NCBI RefSeq assembly: GCF_020283565.1
Contig: NC_060060.1
Coordinates: 23,374,001-23,438,000, forward strand
Reading direction: 5' to 3'
DNA: 64,000 bases
DNA from: Trifolium pratense
Taxonomy: Eukaryota; Streptophyta; Magnoliopsida; Fabales; Fabaceae
Shown: in pieces, positions 47,852 through 59,248 of the stretch
How the letters are laid out: every line of letters begins with the position of its first letter
How positions within the stretch are numbered: position 1 is the first letter of the stretch
Position numbers and translations under genes: made by a program
Notes under the pieces: generated by a model
Databases searched by the model: none
Seen by the model: only the letters and a program-made list of their open reading frames with translations
What the model was told of the DNA's origin: nothing

Positions 47852-48404
47852 TAGGGTTGGGAACAGGTCATGCCTTGATAGGCCTGAGACTGGCATACGA
47901 TTTTTCTTCAGGCCTGAGTCTGGTCTACGGCCTATCAAATGTTATTTATTTTGGTCTGGCTTGAGCATTTTTAAAGTCTGACTTGACCTTGTAGCCTATT
48001 TAAAAGTCTGTGTTACATAAAGTTCTCTATATAGTCTTTTTAAATAGGCTAAACATGCCTTAAAAACATATTTCATATTTAAATTTTTATAATTTCTTCA
48101 ACATTAAGAAAAAGCTAATAAAATGATTAGCACAATAATTAAAAGTTAATAAAATAACAAATATGATTAAATAATAATATTTTTTCCTTTGGAAAATATA
48201 AATAGATAATAATATTATATAAATAATAATAATAATTAAATATAAACAGGTCAGCATATCAGGCTTTGTAGGCTTTTTTAGAAGCATGGGTCTGGCCTAT
48301 TTATGTAAACAGGCTTTTTTCAAAGCCTAAGCCTGACATTTTTAATAAACAGGTCAGGTCAGACCGAAGGCACCTGTAGGCCGCCTGACCTATTCCCAAC
48401 CCTA
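47852..48404. mobile_element. hAT-type MITE with perfect 8-bp target duplication
   Basis: The terminal inverted repeats are TAGGGTTGGGAACAGGTCA and the inverse of TGACCTATTCCCAACCCTA. TTTATAAT is present exactly on both sides (47844-47851 and 48405-48412). The 553-bp interior has GGCCTGA repeats and no transposase. Confidence 0.95.
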
Positions 48405-48748
48405 TTTATAATACACATATTTAATAATTTTACACATATTAATTACACATATCAATAGTTACAATAAGATGCTCTAAATAGTTGTAGACACCATTAAATT
48501 TAGAAGAACTATTCATACTTGAGCTTTCGACACTACCGATCAAGCCATTACACACTACCGACCACTTCACTTTCCAAACCTTCACTGGCATCTTCCAAAC
48601 CTCGAAAGGAAAAAAAAATTGGAATCACATTTAACACGGAGTTAATCAATAAATCCTCCTTCCGAGGCTAATGTATTTATTTCTCCAAGAATGCAAATGA
48701 TTCTGAAGGTGTTCAAACAACGGATCATGTGGACATACATATAAATTC

Positions 48749-49190
48749 TTCATCAGCAACAACTTGTTTCTCAAGTACTAGTATATAATAGTTAATTTAA
48801 ACTTTTCATCAGCAATGTGTTCCCTATGTATAGTAGTTATTTAAATATTTCATTAGTAACGTGTTTGCCATATATAATAGTTGATAACTTGTTCAAAAAA
48901 AAAAAAAAGTTGATAACTTGTTCTCCGTATATAATAATAATTTAAATTTTCATCAGCAACAACTTATTCATCATGTATAATAGTTAATTTAAATTAATTT
49001 TTTATAATTATTTTAAATTATGAAGGAAAAAAAAAAAGACATGAATTAAAATTGAAAATATAGAAGGACCAAAGTTCGAAGGAAATATTTAGATGGACTA
49101 AAAATGAAATTTGATATATATAGAGATTAAAAACATATATTTAACTCTAGTTAATAACTTTTGTTTCCCATGTATAGAAATGTTTTAATT
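48749..49190. repeat. Degenerate tandem repeats (about 60 bp)
   Basis: Four to six units share TTTCATCAGCAACAACTTGT, then a ..ATGTATAATAGTTAATTTAAA segment (near 48750, 48800, 48850, 48905, 48950 and 49150). They are diverged and partly interrupted by A-runs. Confidence 0.65.
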
Positions 49191-49600
49191 TTTCAACTGC
49201 AACAAAACAACTGTTGCAGCGTTGCCGGTGCGGCGGCGCAACACTGTTGCAGCGACAAGGCTGGTAACACTGTTATCGGCGGCTGTAGTCGACCAATAGG
49301 ACGGTGGTCGGAGTTTGTGATGGGTGGTGGGCGGTGGCATGAAAGAGGAATCGAAGAAGCAACTTGTCTGTTGCATTTGTTGTCTGTTTTTGGGGAAAAG
49401 TTAATGAGGTGGCATTGTTTTAAGCTTAAGATGAAACAAATATTGGAATCTCATCTTTCAAAGATATGTTTTTACTTAAGATTTTTATACATTTTGACGA
49501 GACTTGTTTCTTCTGTAATTCTGGTTTCGAGTGCTGGTGATGTCGATGCTATGATATTGGCTCGACGTTCCATAGTTTTTTCGGTAGTTGAACTTGCTTA
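49191..49600. other. GC-richer block of unknown origin
   Basis: 49195-49340 is GCGG/GTGG-rich with repeated TGTTGCAGCG (49209 and 49245), unlike its surroundings. It could be a captured gene fragment or the outer end of the gypsy LTR that follows. An open frame spans it but carries no motif. Confidence 0.3.
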
Positions 49601-50419
49601 GCTAGGTAAGCAAGGCGAACAGCTGAAAAACCTATGAAACTGTTTACGTGAAAATTTGGTAAACAACCGTTAGTTTAAGTATTTAAACTCGCGAGATCAA
49701 CTAGTAAATCTCAGGACAATTTTGTGTTTTATTCGTTTTAAGAAAACTGTTTGAATGTTCGTTTTAACAAGGAATCAAACACTTAGCAATTAAAACGTTT
49801 TTAAAGTACAAGAGAAACTAATTCGAATCGCCTCGAAGTAGCAGTTTCTCGAATAAGTAGTTGGAATTAAACTTAAAGAAAATGACTGGAAAGCAAATTG
49901 CATTAAATGAAAAGCAATTACAAGTAAAGATGGTTCACAAAACATACATTTCTCCTCTGAATTCCTTTCGTTCGATCGCTGAGTACTTAGAATTTTAGAG
50001 AGAGTGTTTTGTATAAAATTTTGTGACCCTTGTTCTGAATGAAAAACTACTATAAATATTACTACAAAGTGGTAACTGCTTCTTGATCATCTGGACGCTC
50101 TTCGATCTGCCACGTCGACCACGTTCTCCACTTCCATCTTCCATTCCTTCAGCGCGCGCCAATGCCTCTTGGGCCGTTCGTTGTTTCTATTTTTTGGGCT
50201 TGGCCCAACTATCCCTCGATTCGATTTCGCGCTTTCGATAGCCTCCTGGTGAAACCAAAACTGGACGCGTTTTCCACAGCCCTCGAAACGCTCCTTGGCT
50301 TCGACATAGTTAGCTCTCGACGCCAACTTTGAAAGTTTTATTTTGACAATATAACCTCCAAATAAATATTGGACCCACCAATTATATTTAATTGATAAAT
50401 ACCAAATTTATATCCAACA
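49601..50419 (-). repeat. 3' LTR of the gypsy element (outer end uncertain)
   Basis: On the minus strand the polypurine tract TTTTTGGGGGGCAATT is followed by TGTTGGATATAAATTTGG, a standard LTR start. The outer end cannot be fixed because the other LTR is absent. I see no clear target duplication. Confidence 0.6.
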
Positions 50420-50660
50420 AATTGCCCCCCAAAAATGCCATTTTCGACTGTGTCTATCGAAAGAGGAAGTGGCGTTTTTGAAAGTCTTAATGGATATCTT
50501 TCTTTTCCATTTATCTCACCTATCGTTTAGGCTGCCATTCAAAACTTTGGATTGGCTCCAAAACTTGTTTTCCCTTTTTTCTCTTTCCACCTGTCAGGGG
50601 TTTGGACATTTGTCAACATAAGAAGTTGAAAAATTTGTTATTTTCATCAGATCGCGTGCC

Positions 50661-50670
50661 TCTATAAATA
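50661..50670 (+). promoter_or_regulatory. TATA box of the PMD gene
   Basis: TCTATAAATAGC lies about 255 bp before the ATG at 50918. The intervening C/T-rich sequence looks like a leader. This promoter is antisense to the retrotransposon and lies just inside the 3' LTR and polypurine tract. Confidence 0.6.
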
Positions 50671-50917
50671 GCTAGATCCTCCCTTTATTGCGTTTTCTCC
50701 AATTTTCGCTCTGTCAACTGTTCATCTTCTTCTTCATCCTCTGCGATTCTTTCTTGAATTCTTGCTTCCAAAAGACTTCCTATTTCCACCAATCTGTTTA
50801 TCATCAAGTCATCAACCTTCCTTTCACTCGGATTTCCCTCAACTGTCTCAAACAACTTGTGATTCCCAAATTTAACCCTAATCACCGTTCTTTTACACCA
50901 TCTTTACGCCTTCATCA

Positions 50918-53900
50918 ATGGCGTCAGGATCTGACATCGGAAAAATCCTTCCTTACGCCGGTAGGTGGACTACCGCCACGCTTTCTTCTTATGACGAGAA
51001 TGTAGTTCCGGAGCCATCGTTGCGTTTGGATTTACAAAAGTTTTGGGAAAGCCAATTAATCTTTCCTTATTCTGTTGATAATCTTGTGCATGCGTTTGGG
51101 GGACCCAAACCAAGTGATAACAGCCGGAATTCCAAGGTTCTATCTATTTTTCCCGTTTATAAACCTTGTGCCCCTAGGGTTTTCATTAGTGAACCTTGTA
51201 ATTTCAGCTACATCAAAGCGCCTAACAGAGTGTTTCGATCGGCTCCTTCTTTGAATGACCAATACCTTGGCTGGTTAGACAGGGTACAACGTGATAAAGT
51301 TGACATTTGGCAAGCCTGTGGTATTTATGACCTCATTCAACTTTCTCGGACAGGACTTAAATACCAGCAAGAGATGATTATTGCTGCTTTGCACTTCTTT
51401 GAGTCTTCCACCAACACTTTTCACTTCGAACGTGGCATGATGACTCCTACACTGCTAGATGTTGCCGCCATTACTGGACTGTCACCTCTTGGCGACACTT
51501 ATGATCCTTGCAAAGCTTCCAACACCATCAAATTCGATTTTCGAAACAAGTCTTACTCCAAATACATTGTGGAAAATCGAAATACTAGTGATGAAGTGAG
51601 TGACGAAGAGCATGTTGCTTTCCTAACTCTATGGCTATCGCAGTATGTCTTCTGCACTCAATCTCTCCAAGTAGCCAAGAAATTCATCCCTATGGCTATT
51701 CAACTACATGAATGTCAGCAATTCAATTTTGCTCGGCTTGTTCTTGGATGCCTTTATGAATCCATGAGGGATGCTTGTGAACACCTTAAGAGAACAGGCG
51801 ATGGATCTACCTTTTTAGGTGCTGGCCCTTTTTGGTTGCTGCAATTATGGCTAACTGCCACCTTTCATGCTGAGCTCGACCTTTTCTTGCCTGAGCCATA
51901 CTATGAGGAATCGAGAACGCGCCAAATCGAAGGCACAAGGCTGGCGAGGATGGTTCCTAGGGAAAGAGGCCTTAGTTATGATGTGGCTTTCCAACAATAC
52001 TTCAATGCTTTTCTCAGCCTGAAGAAATTCAAGCCTAGCTTTGCTCCTTTTGTGGATAGGCCACTTGGTCCTCCTTGGTTTACTCACACATTTCCTTCTC
52101 CACCTGAATTTGCGATGGTAACCAACAGCATTTGGAATGCTTATTTGACGCCTACGGTCTTGTCTTGTCGAATTGGCTTGACTTCTGGAGATTTTGGGTT
52201 AGTTGGCTACTTCCCAAACCTGGTGTCTCGCCAATTTGGCTTAACGCAAATACTCCCTAAGAGCATATATTTGGAAGAAAGGGAAGTTTGTTTAGGCAAG
52301 CATGGCATGACAGAACCGCAGTTCCATTCATTCTTGAACCATTTCAATCAGCCCTCTTATGAGCTTACCCCATTCGACTTCGCTCTTTCCCATGCCTGCA
52401 CTAGGGAATTCTTTAACTGGTGGTCTCGACACTACGAAGGACGCCTGGTGAACAAGACTGCCTTGCTCACTGCAATCTCTAATGGGTTCGACTCATCTAT
52501 TTTGAACAAGATTAAGTCGAAACTGAACGCCAGAGGTATTCTTTTGGTTCTACTTTTACTTGCATAATTTTTTACCTTGCGTGCTTTTCTCTTATGCGCA
52601 CTTTTCCAATGTAGGGAGTAAGTCAAAGGCAGGTTCTAGCAACTCTAGCAAACCTCTTCCTCCACCACCAAAGGTTGAATTAAAGGCAAGCATTTACCTT
52701 TTTGTGGCTTCTCACACTTTTGTAGGATTTCCATATTAACTTTGATATGCCCTTTCCAGATTGCCTCGCGCAAAAGGTCTCATTCAACTGAAACCCCTTC
52801 TGTTTCGAAGAAACAAAGACCTATTCCAGCCACTTGTTCGAGTGCTCCGGATAAGGTATCCATTTAGCTTAAGACTTTTTCCTTTTGTCTTGAATGTGAA
52901 CTTACTGAACTGTGGTTTGTAGGATATTCCTGTTCTTTCGACCATCCCTGAGCAGACTAACACTGCCACTATTCAAGATCTCCCTCAGAATGCTGAACCC
53001 ATTACTGATGAGAAGAAGAAAAAGAAGAAGAAGAAGAAAGAACATCAACCCAACCAAGAAGGTACTCCTGAGCACAAGTCCTCTGAGATTGAGGCACAAC
53101 CTGATACTTTGGCATCACCTGAGGACCCTCCTTTAGAGCAATCGGAGAGGAAGAAGAAGAAGAAAAAGAAGCACAGAAAATCTCCTGCTGCAGCCACTGT
53201 TGTCGAGGCTTCTGCTACTGCAAAAGAAACAACTTCACAGCCTGAAGCTTCTGCTACCCCTCAAGCCCAAGTAGGCCATTCTCACTTCTTATTACTTCTT
53301 CAGCTCTTGACTGTGTTACTCATTCTTTCATGGTTTCATTTATTTCAGCCACAAAGTTCTGCCCAAGTTATTCCTCAAGATAAGCCTGCTCCTATCAAAG
53401 CGGCTGAAGGGATGGTCGAAGGACCAAGTGGTACGCATCCTGAAGATATGACAGAAAAACCTTCATCTCCTCAGCCTGTCGAAGCGGCCGTCCTTGCTGA
53501 AACCTCATCACCACCCAAAGCTCCTAGCTCGCCTCACCACGCTTTCGAAGATGATACCCTTAAGCCTAACAATGAAGAGGACCAACTTGATCAAGGCCTA
53601 CCGCAACAAAATCCTTTGCCGAACCCTGCTCAAGTATTAGCTGAAAATGATCCTCCAACCAATTTCCAAGTTGACCCTGCTGCCAACCTTTCCAATGAAC
53701 GAAGGCCAACCGTTGATGGCGAACATTCCACTACCAATCAACCACAACCAAGTGGGTCAAACCGTGAGTCCAGTTCACCCAGTGCTGACACTTTCGACTC
53801 TAATGATGGGAACTCCTACATTGGTGATTCGCTTGGTGAAGAAGGAACTTCCGTGTCGAAGCCGCCTCCTACTGTTGTCTTGCCAGCTGAACTTGCCAAA

Positions 53901-54656
53901 GAATTAAAAGATTTAACCCCAGCAGATGCACTCAACAAGCTTTTATCAAGTCATGGCGCCTCTAGCTCTGCTGCTGGGAACACGGAGGATAAGGAAGATG
54001 CACTTGCGCAAGAACAGTTTGAGCATGAAATTAGATTCAGGCGAGAGATTCTCAATGGGGATATGCTGGGCCTACTTGAGCGTGATTCTTCTATATATTA
54101 CAACCTCAAAGCCCTTTTTCGTAAGCTGCAGAACCCAAGGACTAACGAAGCAATGTTCCTTCTAGTGACTCAGGCTGAAACCTTTTTAGAACATTTCGTT
54201 AGTCAATCTCAACTCCTAACCAGGACTAGCAGCCTTCTGACATCTCTGCTTGCAACCCAGCAACACCATTTCGAGCAAGCTAATAATTGCAATGCAGAAG
54301 TCACAACTATTAAAGCTGCCTCTGATGAAGCTCTTGAGCAACTTGTGGCTTGTGAGAACAATATTGCCCAGTGGCAATCTGAAATCGAAGCGTTGAAAGA
54401 GAAGGTTCGACAGGAAGAGGCTAAGATGGAAAAACTAGCTGCGGTAGCTATCGAAGCACAAAAGGTCAAGCTTGATGAGCTAGCACGTGAAGGCATCCAA
54501 CACTACAGTGATGGTCTAGCTGTCCAGAAGCGGGTTGAGCACCTTGCTAGTGATAAGGAAATGCTACAACGTAAACTGGTGTCCATTCGAACTCAGTATT
54601 ATCAATTCCAAGCAGTCAATCGCAAGCCTCCTTCAACATCCCAACAACAACCTTGA
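50918..54656 (+). CDS. Plant mobile domain (PMD) protein carried antisense in the gypsy element
   Basis: Model join(50918..52535, 52615..52685, 52760..52855, 52923..53270, 53349..54656), five exons, 1,146 residues, open and in frame. Exon 1 (539 codons) is an aminotransferase-like PMD region: WQACGIYDLIQLSR, FHFERGMMTPTLLDVAAITG, FWLLQLWLTATFH and RHYEGRLVN-type text. Exons 2-4 are basic and low in complexity, with Lys runs. Exon 5 is acidic and Pro/Ser-rich, then a coiled-coil-like C-terminus (about residues 960-1130). PMD proteins such as MAIN and MAIL1 act in silencing of transposons, and PMD genes also occur inside retrotransposons. Intron 2 seems to use a GC donor (AAAG|GCAAGC). A GT donor 12 bp upstream would also keep frame. 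Intron 4 could be retained, since its frame is open. Confidence 0.85.
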
Positions 54657-55028
54657 CTTCATAAATTTTCCTTTTAGCCTTAAGTTTTTATTCTTTTTGG
54701 ATGTCGTAGTTGTAACTCTATTAACACTAGCAACTGTCGAACAATTTCGCACATGCCTTTTGAATGTACGCCCTGTTTGGCTTTTTAATGCTGCATGTTC
54801 ATATATTGGCTGAGTATTTTATTCTTTTGTTGTTGTTTGCTTTCCTTCTTTTGGGTCATTATCCCAAGCCTTATTAATGGTATTTTGTAAGGAATGAAGC
54901 GAACATGTTTCCAAAGCAGTCAACATAATTAACTACACGGCTTTGGGCATTAATGCTATGGCATTTCCCTATGCAAACTGACCATAGTTAGTTGTAACTG
55001 CCTAGCCATTAACGCGTATTAATCCTTC

Positions 55029-55037
55029 TATAAATAC
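55029..55037 (+). promoter_or_regulatory. TATA box of the small acidic ORF
   Basis: CTATAAATACCC lies 76 bp upstream of the ATG at 55105. Confidence 0.55.
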
Positions 55038-55104
55038 CCACGCCTTGCAACTCTTTTGCTCATCACTTTACACAAATTAACGCATCAACCTCTCTTAGCA
55101 AAGA

Positions 55105-55455
55105 ATGGATAACAAGAAAAATCCTCCTTCTTCCACTCCGGGCTCAAGCACGCCACGTCCTCTTGGAAGGGGACGAATCAAGATTCCAGCTTCCAAACCT
55201 CCACGCACTAGAATCCTTCGCCCTAGGCCGGCGACAGCTAAGGTAGTAGAAACCATCATTCTCTCTTCCGACTCTTCAAGCTCTAGCTCAAATGATGAAG
55301 ATGAAGATTACCTTGAATTCCTCAGCATCCTAGAGCCTGACGAAGAATACCCAGGAACTCCGACTCCTTCTTCTGAGGATGAAGACTCTCAGATCTCAGA
55401 ACTCTCTAATTCTGATTCAAAGGATGAAGGAGCTCGAGCTCAGGGTAAACCTTAA
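55105..55455 (+). CDS. Small Ser/acid-rich protein, unknown function
   Basis: 116 residues. A basic, Pro-rich N-terminal half (PRPLGRGRIKIPASKPPRTR) is followed by VETIILSSDSSSSSSND and an Asp/Glu/Ser-rich tail. No domain is recognised. The hydrophobic VETIILSSD next to an acidic stretch resembles a SUMO-interacting motif, which is inference. It has its own TATA box and an AATAAAAA-type signal near 55540. It is convergent with the integrase end of pol at 55596, so it is a second antisense gene of the retrotransposon. Confidence 0.6.
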   Translation: MDNKKNPPSSTPGSSTPRPLGRGRIKIPASKPPRTRILRPRPATAKVVETIILSSDSSSSSSNDEDEDYLEFLSILEPDEEYPGTPTPSSEDEDSQISELSNSDSKDEGARAQGKP

Positions 55456-55595
55456 ATGGTTACCCTTCAACATTCAACCAATTCTTGTACTTTCTTGAAC
55501 ATTCTTGAATAATTGGTTGTATTGTTGATTTTTTTATGAATAAAAATTGATTCTTGGCATTTCCTTTTACCATTTTGCAAATTTTTATTCTTGCG

Positions 55596-56531
55596 TTATT
55601 CATTTTTTATGCTTATTTCTTGCAACATTGGCTTGTACTTCTTTAAATACTTGCCATTCATGTTGACTGAACGTTTCTCAGGAGTTAACTCCTCAATCTC
55701 ATAAGCTCCATTTGACAATACTTGGGAAATCCTAAATGGCCCTTCCCAATTAGGTGACCATTTCCCAAAGACTCGATCTCGTCTGTCCATGGGAAGAATA
55801 ACTTTCCAAACTAAATCTCCTACGTCAAAGAGTTTGGATTTAACCCTTTTATTATACGCTCTAGCAATTCGTTCCTTTTGTCAAATCAAAGCATCTAACG
55901 CCTGCAACCTCTCCTCATCCACGTCTGTTAATTCATCTAACATTACATTCCCATAGTGATCAGGAGGTAGTTCCCATTGCCTTTGCACTCGAATTGACTG
56001 CATCATTATTTCAACAGGTAACACAGCATCGTGACCATATGTTAGTCGAAAAGGTGTCGAACCTGTTGACTCTTTAGGATAATTCCTACATGCCCATAGG
56101 ACTTGGTCCAAGGTCTTATGCCAATTCTTTGGCTTTTGAGCAACGTGTTTCTTAATTAGACTAATTATAACCTTGTTAGCCGCTTCAACTTGGCCATTTG
56201 CTTGAGCGTAATAAGGCGTCGAGGTCATTAGTTTAAAACCTGATTGTTCGGCAAAATCTTGCATCTTTCGACCAACAAACACTGTTCCTTGGTCTGTAGT
56301 GATCGTCTCAGGAAGCCCAAACCTATAAATAATATGGTCTTGGATAAAATTGATCACTGTTTCCTGATCCACGTTTGTTAGGGCCACGGCCTCTATCCAT
56401 TTGGTAAAATAGTCGATCCCAACTAGTATATAACGTTGGTTCTTTGATGACGCAGGCCTAATCTCACCAATTAAATCTAAAGCCCAGCCTCTAAAAGGCC
56501 AAGGTTTGATAATCGAATGCAACTCGCTGGC
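55596..56531 (-). pseudogene. gypsy integrase core and C-terminal domain, one internal stop
   Basis: The catalytic triad is visible as ALDLIGEI, TTDQGTVF and NGQVEAANK (D, D, E). FTKWIEAVAL and STPFRLTYGHDAVLPVEI are conserved flanks. A stop codon at 55881-55883 separates the core from an in-frame tail ending SVNMNGKYLKKYKPM, which carries the GPFRI/GAYEIEEL segment of the gypsy integrase C-terminus. A single base change explains the stop. The integrase inserts cDNA in the nucleus; this copy is broken. Confidence 0.9.
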
Positions 56532-58376
56532 TTAGACATGTTGTATCCCTGCGTGTTTTTGACACTCTTGACAGCCTTTCGCATATTCTATGCAATCCTT
56601 AAGCATGGAAGGCCAATACAAGCCTTGTCGAAACAAAAGCCATTTCATTTTGTGGCCTGCTTGATGGGCGCCACAGGCCCCACTATGGACATTTGAAATC
56701 GCTACATATGCCTCATTTTCATTGAGGCACTTCAACAAAACTCCTTCAGGTGTTTTCTTAAATAGTTCATTTCCCATGATTGTGTAATTCAAGGCTCTAT
56801 ACTTAACCTTTCTGTCGGCTGTACCTGTTGGACTTTCTATGTATTTAACAATGGGTTGTCTCCAATCATTGTCAGCCAAATTGTCAATCACGAAAATTTC
56901 AGTCATCATTTCATCAAAGTGTGCATCTGCCATTTCTGACTCCATTTCGACACTTGGTTCATTTGCCCCCAGCTGGTGGGGTATTACCTCACATGAGATT
57001 AGTTTTTCTTTAATTTCAACTATCTCATCTAATCTTTTCCCTGTTACCTTATAGCCAGAAGCAATTTGGGCTAAATCGTTTGCTTCTTGATTTTCGATCC
57101 GAGGCACATGTTGGATGTCACATGAATCGAATCGTTTTAGTAACGAGAAGGCAATGACAAAGTATTTCATCAAATGTTTTTGAATGCATTTGTATTCCTT
57201 TGCCAATTGTTTTATTACTAACTCAGAGTCTCCTCTGATTTTAACATGTTTTGCCCCCAAGTCTAAAAGAATCTTTAGACCTGCAATTAAAGCCTCGTAC
57301 TCGGCTTCATTATTAGAGCATGTTCCATTAATCTTGTACTTAAACTTTGTTGGAATCTTTAAAGGAGAAATGATTAAGATTCCAATCCCTGTACCATGTT
57401 TGTGCTTCGAGCCATCAAAGTATAGCACCCAAGGCTCGGATTCCACATATGTTATTGGAATTTCAACTACTGAATGATCAACAAGAAAGTCAGCCACTAC
57501 TTGACCTTTTACAGCCCTCAGAGGCTGGTAAGTCAATGAATATTCAGTTAAAGCTAACGCCCACTTCCCAATTCGACTATGCAAGATTGGTTTTAATAAC
57601 ATATGCTTAATGATGTCAAAATGAGAATAAACATAAACATGAACTGGTTTGATATATTGCTTAAGTTTGGTACAAGAGAAATACAAACATAGACAAAGTT
57701 TTTCAATTGGACTATATCTAGTCTCAGCATCATTCAAGATTCTACTTAGATAGTAAATAGCTTTTTCTACGCCATTTTCATCCTCTTGTGCGAGCATGCT
57801 TCCAATAGTCGAATCTGATGCTGCGATATACAACTTCATTGCTTTGTTTCGAATAGGAGGCATTAAAGTTGGAGGCTTCGACAAGTATGCTTTGATATCA
57901 TCAAATGCCTTTTGTTGTTCCGTTCCCCATTCAAATACATCACCTTTCTTGAGCCTCAGCAGTGGAGAAAAAGGTTGAGCTTTTCCACTTAGGTTTGATA
58001 TAAACCTTCTCAAGAAATTGATCTTTCCTAGCAAGGATTGAAGCAGTTTCTTCGTTCCTGGAGGTTTTGTCTCCATGATAGCCTTTGTCTTGTTTTGGTT
58101 AATTTCTATGCCCTTTTTATGCACAACAAAGCCAAGGAAATCTCCTGCATGTACACAAAAAGCACATTTTAGTGGATTCATCTTTAATCCACATTTTCTC
58201 ATTCTTTCGAACGACTTTTCAAGATGTTCGATATGTTCATCCTGGGAGGAGGATTTCACAACAATATCATCAATATAAACCTGCATAAATATCTCGATAA
58301 AATCATGAAAAATCAAGTTCATGCTCTTTGGTACGTTGCTCCAGCATTTTTCAATCCAAAGGGCATCACCACCCAC
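56532..58376 (-). pseudogene. gypsy RT C-terminus, dual RNase H and integrase zinc finger
   Basis: In order: RT catalytic YIDDIVVKS with FLGFVVHKKGIEI; the usual Ty3 RNase H-connection region (FEWGTEQQKAFDDIKAYL, LYIAASDSTIGSMLAQ); a second RNase H (VLYFDGSKHKHGTGIGI, NNEAEYEALIAGL, IRGDSELVIKQL, ENQEANDLAQIA) with its own D, E, D set; and an H2C2 zinc finger near HSGACGAHQAGH and CQECQKHA. A stop at 56532-56534 then interrupts the path to integrase in the same frame. The N-terminus is separated from the RT start by a one-base frameshift near 58322. Confidence 0.92.
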
Positions 58377-59248
58377 TCATAGGTGCCTAAAGCACCGGGG
58401 CAACGAAATGCGGTTTTTGGCACATCATCTTCGTCAATAAAGATTTGGTTATAACCTGAATAGCCATCTAACATACTTAAATATTCATGTCCTGCTGCTG
58501 AGTCAACTAGCATTTCGGCTACAGGCATGGAATATTCATCTTTAGGTGTAGCATTGTTCAAATCCCTAAAGTCTATACAAACCCTAAGTGATCCATTTTT
58601 CTTAATAACAGGAACAATATTAGCTAACCATTCCACATACCTGGTTGTTCGAATGAACTTGCATTTGAGCAACCTTTCAATTTCTGCTTTGATCTTTGTC
58701 ATGATTTCCGGTGCAAACCTCCTTGGAAGCTGCTTTACAGGTTTCTTGTCTGGTCGAAGGGGTAGCCTATGCTCCACAAGATTTCTGCTTAGCCCAGGCA
58801 TTTCGTTATAATCCCATGCAAAGCAATCTCTGTATTTCTTAAGCAACTCGACCATTCTTTCTTTCAGGGCTGAATCAATATTGGCACTAATATAAGTTGG
58901 CCTTTTAACAGAGCCATCTCCAATATCAATTTCCTGCAAAGGATCTTGGGCTTGCATTCTTTGAATCGAACTATGTGGATCTTTTTCAAAACCCAAAGGC
59001 TCATCATCATAGATACAATCTAACCTTTGCTTTTTCTCATCATTTACCTCACTAGCCTCCAAGGCCAGTTCGTCTCTTAAGTCACCATTGGCTTCGACAG
59101 CCATATTTTCTTGAACATTAATGGCCTCAAGAGCCATTTTGATTCTATTTTCGGCTGCGTAAGCCGTAATTCTATCCCATGCTGGGGACTCAATCATCAA
59201 ACTCATCATGGTTGACCCATCCAGACACTGGTGGGTATGCATCCTCAC
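58319..59248 (-). pseudogene. gypsy reverse transcriptase, N-terminal part
   Basis: VEHRLPLRPDKKPVKQLPRR, GSLRVCIDFRDLNNATPKD, MLDGYSGYNQI and WVVMPFGLKNAGATYQR are the fingers and palm motifs of Ty3 RT. The frame ends just after TYQR and resumes one base shifted in the next piece (58376 frame), which carries YIDD. Confidence 0.93.

Noticed and set aside
49161..49601. 146-codon plus-strand frame
   Set aside because: It spans the GC-rich block and ordinary DNA with no domain; Cys/Ala/Gly-rich text follows from the base composition.
54209..54496. 95-codon minus-strand frame in PMD exon 5
   Set aside because: Ser/Ala-rich mirror of the coiled-coil coding strand; no independent signal.
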